Counted from the first letter of the stretch, positions 30,265-38,102 are shown. The stretch is DNA of 64,000 bases from Methylococcus sp. EFPC2 (GCF_016925495.1 NZ_CP070491.1:2170001-2234000), one strand, 5' to 3'. The notes: generated from the letters alone by a model not told the origin. A program made the numbers and translations.

Positions 30265-31521
30265 CTAAGAAGTACTTGAATATAATTGGCGCGGCCCCAC
30301 TCTTTCCTTTAGCGAATATACATAAACTAAAAGCCAACATAATTGCGTTACAATCATTCCTATTGCGGCGCCGGCCACATTCAAGCTCATTATTAAAGGA
30401 TGGGCTATCACCAATGTAAGCACTGCGGAAATAAGCTTGGCAGCAAATCCTGCTTGTGGCAATTCGGCGGTACGCAGTGCGGCGCTCATGACTGTCGTTA
30501 GGCTCGTAAGTACCATGGCGCATGCCAAGATCGGTACGATATAAGCATATTGGCTAAATGTAGGCTGAAACAACATTGACAATAGGCGGACAGCAAATAT
30601 TGAAATTAAAATACACGCCGTAAAATTAATTATAAATATTACACTTCCGATTAATCGCCACCACTGTTTCCATGCCGCCTGTCCGTTCTCGAGCAAGCGT
30701 TTTCTTGCTACTGGAACTGCGTAATTTACCAAACCCAGCATTACGACATTTAACATATTCAACAGGACTTGCGCCGCTCCAAACGCGCCTGCTGATTCAA
30801 TATCCACCCAAGACGCTATCAGGTAAAAATATACTTGTGTGGAAACAGTATAAACTGCACTTTCAAACATCAACCACTTTCCAAACCGCCAATTTTCAAA
30901 CCATGATTTCCTTACATTCTTGAACTCTAGAATAAATCGAGCCTTGCCGGTCGAACCAATTAATGATCCTACGGCATACCCTAGTGAGCATATCAATATT
31001 GCCGATACAACATCTAAAGCCCCCCCCCATACCATCGCTGCCAATAATGCGACCCTAGTCGTCACACTTAATATATCCGAGACAAAGAGAGTCATCCATT
31101 TAAAATGGCTTGCATTACATGCCCTACCAAACTCTTGTAACTGCCCTAATATCGAATAAACTATATATGTCAGCAGAAGACTATTGTCGTGAGTATATTC
31201 AACATAAAGAAATGCTATACCGGCAGCCGCAAGCAAGCTTGTTATTATGAATTGGAATATAATGCGATGACTAACATATAAATCAAGCCGCTTACCTGCT
31301 AATCCCACCCCCAACACTCTTAATGGCATAATTACCAAGGCTGCAGCAAGCCCATTAGTAACAAGCATAGTAGTGTTGATTAAAGTATATACTCCGAAAT
31401 CTGATGGAGTTAGAGATTTAGCCAGCATCATTGCAGTCAAAAAGTTACCTAGAGACGATACCGCTTGATCCATCAAGGAAATCGCGCCGCCACTTTTTAT
31501 CCATTTTATAACTTTTGACAT
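30265..31521 (-). CDS. Wzx-like oligosaccharide flippase
   Basis: A 418-residue MATE/polysaccharide-transport superfamily protein with about 12 membrane helices. The first helices carry ISLMDQAVSSLGNFLTAMM and LTPSDFGVYTLINT, the standard start of PST/Wzx proteins. It should flip the lipid-linked repeat unit across the inner membrane before polymerisation by the product of 26903-28150. It is followed 44 bases later by the beta-helix gene. Confidence 0.87.
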   Translation of the reverse strand: MSKVIKWIKSGGAISLMDQAVSSLGNFLTAMMLAKSLTPSDFGVYTLINTTMLVTNGLAAALVIMPLRVLGVGLAGKRLDLYVSHRIIFQFIITSLLAAAGIAFLYVEYTHDNSLLLTYIVYSILGQLQEFGRACNASHFKWMTLFVSDILSVTTRVALLAAMVWGGALDVVSAILICSLGYAVGSLIGSTGKARFILEFKNVRKSWFENWRFGKWLMFESAVYTVSTQVYFYLIASWVDIESAGAFGAAQVLLNMLNVVMLGLVNYAVPVARKRLLENGQAAWKQWWRLIGSVIFIINFTACILISIFAVRLLSMLFQPTFSQYAYIVPILACAMVLTSLTTVMSAALRTAELPQAGFAAKLISAVLTLVIAHPLIMSLNVAGAAIGMIVTQLCWLLVYVYSLKERVGPRQLYSSTS

Positions 31522-31640
31522 TTACAAGCGTATTTAGTTATTAGATTCAGAAGATTACTTTCCATAGCTTATATTTATAAAAGCCCGCTACGGATTATCG
31601 GAGTAAAAATCAGAAAGCTCTCGATAGTTGATATCCAAAT

Positions 31641-32429
31641 TTATTTTCTGAAGTTCAGCGGGATAGCGCAATTAGTTAAAAAGCGACCCCAAAATGTCGT
31701 TAACAACCCAAAAATAAGAAGCACTCCACTTCCAGGCAACGGGATTGGCTTTAAGGTATTTGCGGTCGTGCCTCCTAATAAATTAAAATAAAACTTATCG
31801 CCATCAATTACAGGTACAGTTATTTTTAAAGTTCCGCCGCCTTGATGGACGCCTATATCTGACGGAAACATTGCTAACAATTGTATATTTATACCATCAT
31901 GAGCGGCACGATTTTCGCGACGTTCGTATCTGGTTTCGGCCTGAAAGTTTGAATATATGTCGACGAAACTTTGATCTTTTGCTCCCGAAACATTCGATAA
32001 CAAAGTAGCTTCCCACATATAATTCACTGACAGCTCAATATTTCCAGTTCCCTCTACAGAAAATTCTCCGCCACGCGATACCCAGTGCCCAGCTGCCGTA
32101 TCTTCTTGACTTATATCTTTTGCATACGCATATAGCGTTGTAACATTCGCTGTTGACTCTGAAATTATACCCGTATTTCCAGTATGTGCCGCAATCGGAG
32201 ATGTCCAATTAGCCATATAAACTTCTTGCGAAGTATATGCATTGACTGCAGAATATAAATTTTCCCATGTTATTCTAGGGGTTGTAATTTGGCCATCGGG
32301 AACCGGGGTTACGACAAACGAGCTCCAGTCGATATTTAGCTCTGCTTTACCTAATGTCGCACCGTATGCCGCACTAGATAAAAGTATTACAGCAGATATG
32401 ATAGCGACGAATCTAAGTATTGCGCACAT
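31641..32429 (-). CDS. secreted protein with IPLPG-type C-terminal sorting signal
   Basis: A 262-residue protein with an N-terminal signal peptide (VAIISAVILLSSAAYGATLG) and a C-terminal tail IPLPGSGVLLIFGLLTTFWG followed by Arg, resembling a PEP/VPLPA-CTERM signal. Unusually, about 14 more residues follow the arginine. The mature part has no family I recognise and contains aromatic beta-type segments. It is the first gene of the minus-strand cluster, with TAGGAGA as ribosome binding site, so it is probably a substrate of the exosortase encoded at the other end of the cluster. Confidence 0.75.
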   Translation of the reverse strand: MCAILRFVAIISAVILLSSAAYGATLGKAELNIDWSSFVVTPVPDGQITTPRITWENLYSAVNAYTSQEVYMANWTSPIAAHTGNTGIISESTANVTTLYAYAKDISQEDTAAGHWVSRGGEFSVEGTGNIELSVNYMWEATLLSNVSGAKDQSFVDIYSNFQAETRYERRENRAAHDGINIQLLAMFPSDIGVHQGGGTLKITVPVIDGDKFYFNLLGGTTANTLKPIPLPGSGVLLIFGLLTTFWGRFLTNCAIPLNFRK

Positions 32430-32605
32430 ACTTAATCTCCTAATAATCTACTTATAGATGTCCTGGTATAACCCTGTAGAATTATTGCGCTCCTATAATT
32501 CACGCGACGTAGGAAGTGTCCCACTTGTCAACTATGGCCGCTATATGGGCTTGCTTGTTGATTTATAGCCCGTGACGCTACGAGCATTCCTTATCGAGAA
32601 CGTGA

Positions 32606-32621
32606 TGTGAACGGGTTCACA
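32606..32621. promoter_or_regulatory. consensus CRP/FNR-family binding site
   Basis: TGTGAACGGGTTCACA is a perfect TGTGA-N6-TCACA palindrome, the core consensus of CRP/Vfr. Its centre is 109 bases before the ATG at 32723 and 184 bases before the start of the divergent gene at 32429. A -10-like AATGTT at 32643-32648 would place a start site near 32655, giving a class II (-41.5) arrangement for the plus-strand gene. Confidence 0.6.
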
Positions 32622-32655
32622 CTTTTATGCCGCACTCCGTGCAATGTTTGGCCCG

Positions 32656-32694
32656 ACCGATAAAGACACGCGGTTTTATCGGTTGCTTTAGCAA
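32656..32694 (+). promoter_or_regulatory. two leader hairpins before the orphan gene
   Basis: ACCGATAAA (32656-32664) pairs with TTTATCGGT (32675-32683), a perfect 9-bp inverted repeat with a 10-base loop, and TTGC-TTTA-GCAA follows at once. No long T-run follows the first stem. They could be an RNA leader structure, a weak terminator or an operator. Confidence 0.45.
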
Positions 32695-32722
32695 TCTTGT
32701 AATCACGGAAAAGGAAACGCTC

Positions 32723-33211
32723 ATGAACGCGAATCGTATCAATGCGAGCCTGACTCAGGAAAATATCGACGCTGCCTTGGCGCTGGTCAACTCCCTGCTG
32801 CAGCAATTGCCCTTCCTGATCGATCTGAGCCCTGATGAACGGAAAGGAATGGTGAAATTCGGCGAGAAAAACCGCTCGTTCGTGGTAAAAGCCGGTGCGC
32901 TCGCGGCACAGCATCCGGAAATCCTGCCCGGCGGATTCAGCCTGGAAGACATGAAGCGCCATGTCAATCTGGTGGAGACGCTTTATCCCATCCAGTTGGC
33001 TTTGGCCAATTTGCTCGGCAAGGTGGAAGACACCTACTATGCCGCCGGCAGCCAGGCTTATACCGCTGCACTGCATGTCTACACCTATACCAAGGCGGCA
33101 CATGTCGCTAATGGGGCATTGGAAGATGCCCTCGACGATCTCGGCCGCCGCTTCATTCGTCGCTCCCGCACGACAGACAAGTCGACTGCCGGGCAAGCCG
33201 TTCCGGCCTGA
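32723..33211 (+). CDS. orphan alpha-helical protein of unknown function
   Basis: A 162-residue cytoplasmic protein with no signal peptide or membrane helix. It is predicted mostly helical, with a central LSPDERKGMVKFGEKNRSFV segment and later VEDTYYAAGSQAYTAALHVY, AYxAAL-like, followed by a polar basic tail. Proteins with an LTPEER-KxGDKSxxFV pattern occur as unnamed families in several phyla, as I recall, but no function is known to me. The ATG at 32723 is chosen because AAAAGGAAA precedes it. It has its own CRP-like site and leader hairpins, and is followed by a 21-bp tandem array and a terminator. Confidence 0.75.
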   Translation: MNANRINASLTQENIDAALALVNSLLQQLPFLIDLSPDERKGMVKFGEKNRSFVVKAGALAAQHPEILPGGFSLEDMKRHVNLVETLYPIQLALANLLGKVEDTYYAAGSQAYTAALHVYTYTKAAHVANGALEDALDDLGRRFIRRSRTTDKSTAGQAVPA

Positions 33212-33377
33212 TGCTGTGTTGGCATAGTGCTTCTTCCATGTCGTTCGACAGGACCGGGATAAACAGTAGACGGTCCGTCTCGTTCGTCCCGGACTCGTCG
33301 AACGATGCCTTTCACACGCTCCACCCGCTTCATCCATCGCTCCCATAGATCGTCGCTCATCGGCCTATCGGCCATCC

Positions 33378-33776
33378 ATCTTTTCAATCGAAGCGCGGAT
33401 CGACGCGATAGTTCTTTCCACTCCTGCCATCGATCCGTCCATGTTTTCAAGTCATCGATCCATGTAAAGCAGGGATCGTTCCATGTTTGTGATAGAACGA
33501 TGCATCTTTTTCACGCATCGATCCATGTTGAATATGGATCGATGCATGAATTCGGTACGTCACTCTATGTTCGACATACATCGTTGCATCATTTTGGTAC
33601 GTCGTTCCATCCCGCGCATGGACGCATGTATCATTTTTATACACCCGTCTATGGCGAAGATGGAACGATGCATCTTTTTGATACAGCGTTCCATGAAGTT
33701 CATGCAACGATGTATGCCGCCCATGGATCGTTCCATGACTATCATAGACGGTTGCCTCATCCCTATGTCCAACTGC
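33378..33776 (+). repeat. 21-bp tandem array (42-bp higher-order period)
   Basis: The motif A-W-C-G-W-T-S-C-A-T-S-N6-A-T-R-S repeats every 21 bases, with the CAT anchored (first base of the following codon) at 33441, 33462, 33483 and so on to 33735 without a single slip. Less perfect units reach back to about 33378. From 33483 to 33756 the base two before the anchor alternates strictly C, G, C, G, so the true period is 42. Because 21 is a multiple of 3, several frames on both strands stay open. Confidence 0.9.
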
Positions 33777-33785
33777 GGCAATTGA
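33483..33785 (+). CDS. heptad-repeat peptide encoded by the 21-bp array
   Basis: Fourteen consecutive heptads of the form [M/I]-x-x-[M/I/V]-polar-R-[C/S], for example MLNMDRC and MKFMQRC, with Cys and Ser alternating. Hydrophobic residues at positions 1 and 4 suggest a coiled coil. Of the open frames through the array this one is best supported: differences between units fall at third codon positions (CGA/CGT, TGC/TGT, TCC/TCT, ATA/ATG). AGGG lies about 8 bases before the ATG. A TAA at 33465 closes the frame one unit upstream, so earlier heptads would be outside the gene. Alternatives are a 188-residue frame at 33305-33871, or no protein at all. Confidence 0.4.
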   Translation: MFVIERCIFFTHRSMLNMDRCMNSVRHSMFDIHRCIILVRRSIPRMDACIIFIHPSMAKMERCIFLIQRSMKFMQRCMPPMDRSMTIIDGCLIPMSNCGN

Positions 33786-33890
33786 CACAATGGTGCGTCG
33801 CGTTTGCGCCGATTGCTCCGTTTTTTCGGCTTTTCACCGTCAGCTTTGACCGTGAAGCGCCGGGGAGTTAATTTAGGCCATGTCTGAATT

Positions 33891-33910
33891 AGCCGGTGAA
33901 CCGGCTTTTT
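33891..33910 (+). terminator. rho-independent terminator after the repeat array
   Basis: AGCCGG-TGAA-CCGGCT is a 6-bp stem with a tetraloop, followed by TTTTT. It is the first clear terminator after 32723 on the plus strand, so the orphan gene and the array are probably on one transcript. Confidence 0.75.
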
Positions 33911-34009
33911 CGTCTTGCGCCGTATCAAAAGCCGGGGATTTCATCTGAAGCCATCCCATGCGGCATTATGCCAACTGTATCTCTCTTGGTCGCAATCTCA
34001 ACAAGCTTT

Positions 34010-35075
34010 GCAATTGGAGGTTTGGGATAGGGTTTTGTGCTTGAAACGGCTTTCTAATCTCGGGACTTGACGTAAAAAGCATCGAACGTTCTACCCCCAC
34101 CCTGCCCTCCCCCTGCAAGGGGGAGGGGATTGAAGACATTTCAACTGTTCGCGCAGACGCATCCTGCCTTCGCCCTGCAAGGGAGAGGGGTTGAAGACTT
34201 TTCAACTGTTAGCGAAGACGTAGCCTTTATTAAGTCAATCCGAGACCCTGGTCGGTTGTTTGTGGGAGCGGGCTTTAGCCTGCGAAGATCGCGGCCTGAA
34301 GGCCGCTCCCATCCTGAGCTATTTAGGTCGCGTTGCCATGAAAGTTGTTAAGGGAACACTTTGATTGTAAGCATCGAGCGTTCTACCCCCACCCTGCCCT
34401 CCCCCTTCCAGGGGGAGGGGATTGAAGATACTTCAACCATTAGCGCAGATGCATCCTGCCTTCGCCCTGCGAGGGAGAGGGGATTGAAGACTTTTTAACT
34501 GTTAGCGAAGACGTAGCCTTTATTAAGTCAATCCGAGACTCTGGTCGGTTGTTTGTGGGAGCGGGCTTTAGCCTGCGAAGATCGCGGCCTGGAGGCCGCT
34601 CCCACCCTGAGCTATTTAGGTCGCGTTGCCATGAAAGTTGTTAAGCGAACACCTTGATCGTAAATATCGAGGGTTCTACCCCCACCCTGCCCTCCCCCTG
34701 CAAGGGGGAGGGGATTGAAGATACTTCAACCATTAGCGCAGACGCATCCTGCCCTCGCCCTGCAAGGGGGAGGGGTTGAAGACTTTTTAACTGTTAGCGA
34801 AGACGTAGCCTTTATTAAGATGGCCCGAGACCCTGATCAGTAATTTGTGGGAGCAGGCTTGAGCCAGCGAAGATCGCGGCCTGGAGGCCGCTCCCACCAT
34901 GAGCTATTTAGGTCGCGTTGCCATGAAAGTTGTTAAGCGAACACCTTGATCGTAAATATCGAGGGTTCTACCCCCACCCTGCCCCCCTGCAAGGGGGAGG
35001 GGATTGAAGATACTTCAACCATTAGCGCAGATGCATCCTGCCCTCGCCCTGCAAGGGGAGGGGATGACACGGCGT
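34010..35075. repeat. tandem array of ~292-bp units
   Basis: The landmark GTTCTACCCCCACCCTGCC recurs near 34088, 34380, 34672 and 34964, a period of 292 bases, with the last unit partial. Each unit holds two CCCTCCCCCT-GCA-AGGGGGAGGG palindromes, a TTGAAGA..TTCAAC spacer, GCGAAGACGTAGCCTTTATTAAG, and a ~50-bp inverted repeat beginning GTGGGAGC and ending GCTCCCAC (34262-34312, 34555-34604, 34847-34896). Part of the unit is homologous to the 154-bp array at 20.3-21.2 kb, in the same orientation. Confidence 0.9.
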
Positions 35076-35333
35076 ATTCGTGGATTATTGCAATCGTGTG
35101 TTGCATGGTGATGTCCATTTCGTCTTGCGGATCATGTCCATGTGCGGTGGAAGGGCGTAGCGTAACCCGTCATAGGCGTCTGACCGCTAAACCGCGGCAG
35201 CGAATTCCGGCTAGCGGCGTCATTCGCTGGAATTCCCTTCGTTCATTCCAGCCTACGCGGAAAATAGCCGTTTGGGCCATGGTCGCGCTAGCTCACGGCA
35301 GTGCGCCCATGGAATCGGCGGTCTGCTTTGCGC
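35076..35333. other. 258-bp spacer, nothing recognised
   Basis: Unique sequence between the 292-bp array and the stop of wecB. It contains a short CATTCGCTGGAATTCCC / CATTCCAGC inverted segment, but no gene or terminator with a T-run that I can see. Confidence 0.4.
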
Positions 35334-36437
35334 TCATCCATTCAAGTGCGCGGCCAAGACGTCGGCGATACGTTCGGCCGCGGCGCCGTCCCATAGTTCA
35401 GGGCGCCGGCCGGCCTTGCCTAAGCCGGCCAGTATCTTCTCCGCCTCGGCCACGATGCGCGCAGGGTCCGTGCCGACAACGACATTGGTGCCTTCTTCGG
35501 CGGTGATGGGCCGTTCGGTGTTTTCCCGCAAGGTCAGGCAGGGTACGCCCAGGGCGGTGGTTTCTTCCTGCAAGCCGCCGCTGTCGGTGAGGGCGAGACG
35601 GGCGTCCTTGAACAGGTTGAGAAAGTCCATGTAGGGCTGCGGCTTGATGGTGTGGATGGCCTCCGGCAAGGCAATGCCGAAGCGTTCGAGATTGGCCTGC
35701 GTTCGGGGATGGATGGGGAAGATGATGGGCAACTTGGCGGCGATTTGGCCGATGGCTGCGATCAGGCTTTGCAAGGTTTCCTGGCTGTCCACGTTGGACG
35801 GCCGATGCAGGGTCATGACGCCATAGGCGGAAAAGCGTGCCTTGATCGCTTCGCTGGCCAGGGTGCCGGCCGGCAGGCGCTTGAGTTTGTCGACCTGATG
35901 GAACAGGTTGTCGATCATGACGTGACCGACGAAATGGATAGCTTCGCGCGGCTTGCCTTCGTGCAGCAGATTTTCCACACCGCTTTTTTCGGTGACGAAG
36001 AAATAGTCGCTGATGGCGTCGGTCACCATGCGGTTGATCTCTTCCGGCATGGCCAGATCGCGGCTGCGCAGCCCGGCTTCGACATGGGCCAGCTTGATGT
36101 TGGCCTTCTTGGCGACGATGGAACAGGCCAAGGTGGAGTTGATGTCGCCGACGACGATCACCAAATCCGGTTTTTCCTCTTCGCAAACCTTCTCGAAGCG
36201 GGTCATGACCTTGGCGGTCTGTTCGGCATGCGAGCCGCTGCCTACATCGAGGTAGTGGTCGGGCTTGGGGATTTCCAGTTCCTCGAAAAATACATCGGAC
36301 ATTTCCTTGTCGTAGTGCTGGCCGGTATGCACCAGCCGGTATTCGAATACGTCGCTCCGTTTCTGCAACGCCCGGATGATGGGCGCGATTTTCATGAAGT
36401 TGGGACGCGCGCCGGCAACCAGCAGAATTTTTATCAT
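35334..36437 (-). CDS. wecB: UDP-N-acetylglucosamine 2-epimerase (non-hydrolysing)
   Basis: Interconverts UDP-GlcNAc and UDP-ManNAc in the cytoplasm. The 367-residue protein shows LLVAGARPNFMKIAPIIRAL, VHTGQHYDKEMSDVFFEEL, VVGDINSTLACSIVAKK, HVEAGLRSRD, MPEEINRMVTD and TDSGGLQEETTALGVPCLTLR, all characteristic. The product would supply ManNAc or ManNAcA residues for the polysaccharide cluster to its left. It stands alone on the minus strand, in GC-rich sequence unlike the AT-rich cluster. Confidence 0.95.
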   Translation of the reverse strand: MIKILLVAGARPNFMKIAPIIRALQKRSDVFEYRLVHTGQHYDKEMSDVFFEELEIPKPDHYLDVGSGSHAEQTAKVMTRFEKVCEEEKPDLVIVVGDINSTLACSIVAKKANIKLAHVEAGLRSRDLAMPEEINRMVTDAISDYFFVTEKSGVENLLHEGKPREAIHFVGHVMIDNLFHQVDKLKRLPAGTLASEAIKARFSAYGVMTLHRPSNVDSQETLQSLIAAIGQIAAKLPIIFPIHPRTQANLERFGIALPEAIHTIKPQPYMDFLNLFKDARLALTDSGGLQEETTALGVPCLTLRENTERPITAEEGTNVVVGTDPARIVAEAEKILAGLGKAGRRPELWDGAAAERIADVLAAHLNG

Positions 36438-36543
36438 GAGAACGAAAATAGAATGAGCCCAGAATGGCGCAATTGTAGGTTATTAATAGGCCTATAGGCT
36501 CGCACTATCGGAGTGCGGCCATTCATGTTGGAGGCAAAACCTT

Positions 36544-37194
36544 TCATACCAGCATGTAAACGATTTCTTCGAGGCGGCTCAGTCCTTTTTCCCGGAAACG
36601 GGGTTCCCGCTCCAGGAGGTCGACACTGTGCAGTCGCTGCACTTTCCGGTGAGTGCCGTAAAGCGCGCAGATCTCAGGCTCCTGCACGCTGAAAGGTGGC
36701 CCTTCCATCTCGTGCTGTGGATATGCGAAGGCAATCAACAATATCGGTATTCCGGGCGCCAGCAACTGCAGCATGTGATGCGCGTAGTCCGCACGCATGT
36801 CCGGCGGCAGCGCCACCAGGGATGCGCGGTCAAACACCGCGGTCACGCCCGCTAAATCGTTCTGCATCAGGGCAAAGAAATCGCCGCAGTACAGCGACAA
36901 GCCCGCCGTTCGATAGACGCTAAAAGAATCCAAATGGTCTACCGTGGGCTGCAAGTCGTTCTCCGCAAAAAATGCCTCCACGGCCACGGGACTCAGTTCC
37001 ACACCGATCACTTCGTAGCCTTGATCGCATAACCAAAGCATGTCTCGGCTCTTGCCGCACAAAGGCACGAACACCCGGCTACCCTTGGGCAGTTCCAAGG
37101 CCGGCCAGAACCGGCGTAAATGGGGATTGATCTCAGACTGGTGAAAGCCGATCTGGCCGGTGGCCCAGCGTTCGTGCCAAAAGACGGTTTCCAT
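36544..37194 (-). CDS. tpm: thiopurine S-methyltransferase
   Basis: SAM-dependent methyltransferase of 216 residues, linked in bacteria to thiopurine, tellurite or selenium methylation. It begins METVFWHERWATGQIGFHQ, the family N terminus, followed by VFVPLCGKSRDMLWL, YEVIGVELSPVAVEAFF and VFDRASLVALPPDMRADYA. The open frame extends to 37563, but that extension is translated repeat sequence, so the ATG at 37194 is preferred (an ATG at 37209 is possible). Confidence 0.92.
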   Translation of the reverse strand: METVFWHERWATGQIGFHQSEINPHLRRFWPALELPKGSRVFVPLCGKSRDMLWLCDQGYEVIGVELSPVAVEAFFAENDLQPTVDHLDSFSVYRTAGLSLYCGDFFALMQNDLAGVTAVFDRASLVALPPDMRADYAHHMLQLLAPGIPILLIAFAYPQHEMEGPPFSVQEPEICALYGTHRKVQRLHSVDLLEREPRFREKGLSRLEEIVYMLV

Positions 37195-37260
37195 GGACGG
37201 ATATCTCATACCATTCAACAATGGGAGATAGTGTACCGGACTCACACCCGTCCAGCCGCG

Positions 37261-37560
37261 ATCCCTATTGCTCCTTCCCCCTGATAGGGGGAAGGCTGGG
37301 ATGGGGGTAGTACTGCCGGATGTCCAAGCGGCAAACTGATCGTGTGCCTGCAGGGGCTTTACCCCCACCCTGCCCTCCCCCTGGAAGGGGGAGGGAATCA
37401 AATAAAAGGACGGATTTACATGTATCAGCCGTGACCCTATTGCTCCTTCCCCCCTCATAGGGGGAAGGCTGGGATGGGGGTAGTACTGCCGGATGTCCAA
37501 GCGGCAAACTGATCGTGTGCCTGCAGGGGCTTTACCCCCACCCTGCCCTCCCCCTGAAAG
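37261..37560. repeat. ~172-bp tandem duplication of palindromic repeats
   Basis: CTATTGCTCCTTCCCCC begins at 37265 and again at 37437. Each unit has a CCTTCCCCCT..AGGGGGAAGG palindrome with a GGGATGGGGGTAGTACTGCC tail, a unique spacer with GCGGCAAACTGATCGTGTGC, and a CCCTCCCCCTGGAAGGGGGAGGG palindrome followed by AATCAAATAAAAGGACGGATT. A third occurrence of the last palindrome is split by the inserted elements that follow and resumes at 38103. Confidence 0.85.
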
Positions 37561-37926
37561 CATAGGTATCTACACATCTTCTCAACGCATTGATTTTCAC
37601 CCCTCTCCTTTTGGGCAATGCCGTTTAGTTAAGAGGCACATCGTCACCCCGGCAGGGAAGGGTTGCGGTTAAAGCAACCGTTTGCGATTGGGATGCCGGG
37701 GTCCAAAGGCCACGGATGGCTGAGGCGTTTTACATCCATGTAACCTGGATTCCGGCAGTCCATGCCGGAATGACGGCTTAACTTAACGGCATTGTCCTTT
37801 TGTGAGAGGGGCAGGGGTGAGGGCCTGAGCGCTCAACGCTTACGAACAAGTCTTTGAAAATCAGGCGCTTTGCCCTCACCCTAACTCCCTCTCCCAAAGG
37901 GAGAGGGCGTTGTGTAGATACCTATG
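37561..37926. mobile_element. miniature element C with 16-bp terminal inverted repeats
   Basis: CATAGGTATCTACACA at 37561-37576 is matched exactly by its reverse complement at 37911-37926. The 9-base CCCTGAAAG flanks both ends (37552-37560 and 37927-37935), as expected of a target site duplication. No coding capacity. The interior carries CCCTCTCCC..GGGAGAGGG palindromes and is itself interrupted by element A. A diverged copy lies at 14243-14560. Confidence 0.8.
37616..37794. mobile_element. miniature element A nested inside element C
   Basis: A 179-bp element whose ends, CAATGCCGTTTAGTTAAG and CTTAACTTAACGGCATTG, are 18-bp inverted repeats with one mismatch. It is flanked by TCCTTTTGGG (37606-37615) and TCCTTTTGTG (37795-37804), a 10-bp duplication with one change. 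Removing the element and one duplicate restores a sequence matching the intact copy near 14500. The ends resemble the IS4 terminus as I remember it. No transposase is encoded. Confidence 0.8.
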
Positions 37927-37936
37927 CCCTGAAAGG

Positions 37937-38102
37937 CAATGCCGTTAAGTTAAGGGATTTAGTCCCCTCTCCCACTGGGAGAGGGCTAGGGTGAGGGCGA
38001 AGTGCCCAATTGTTTCAATAGGGTCATCGCAAGCATTTCGCGCTTTAGGCCCTCATCCCAACCTTCTCCCAGAGGGAGAAGGGGCTTAACTTAATGGCAT
38101 TG
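37937..38102. mobile_element. miniature element B beside element C
   Basis: A 166-bp element with the same 18-bp ends as element A (CAATGCCGTTAAGTTAAG / CTTAACTTAATGGCATTG). It is flanked by a perfect 10-bp duplication, CCCTGAAAGG (37927-37936 and 38103-38112). The interior consists of CCCCTCTCCCACTGGGAGAGGG and CTTCTCCCAGAGGGAGAAGG palindromes. It inserted into the right-hand target duplication of element C, so CCCTGAAAG now occurs three times. Confidence 0.85.

Noticed and set aside
33433-33755. CRISPR or iteron-type plasmid origin in the 21-bp array
   Set aside because: No constant repeat with variable spacers of fixed length, no rep gene, and variation at codon third positions fits a coding array better.
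33305-33871. 188-residue frame through the 21-bp array as the main gene
   Set aside because: It is open, but differences between units fall at first codon positions in this frame, and no ribosome binding site precedes its ATG. The frame at 33483 is better supported, though neither is proven.
37195-37563. N-terminal extension of the thiopurine methyltransferase frame
   Set aside because: The added ~120 residues come from the palindromic repeats. Family members start at the METVFW segment.
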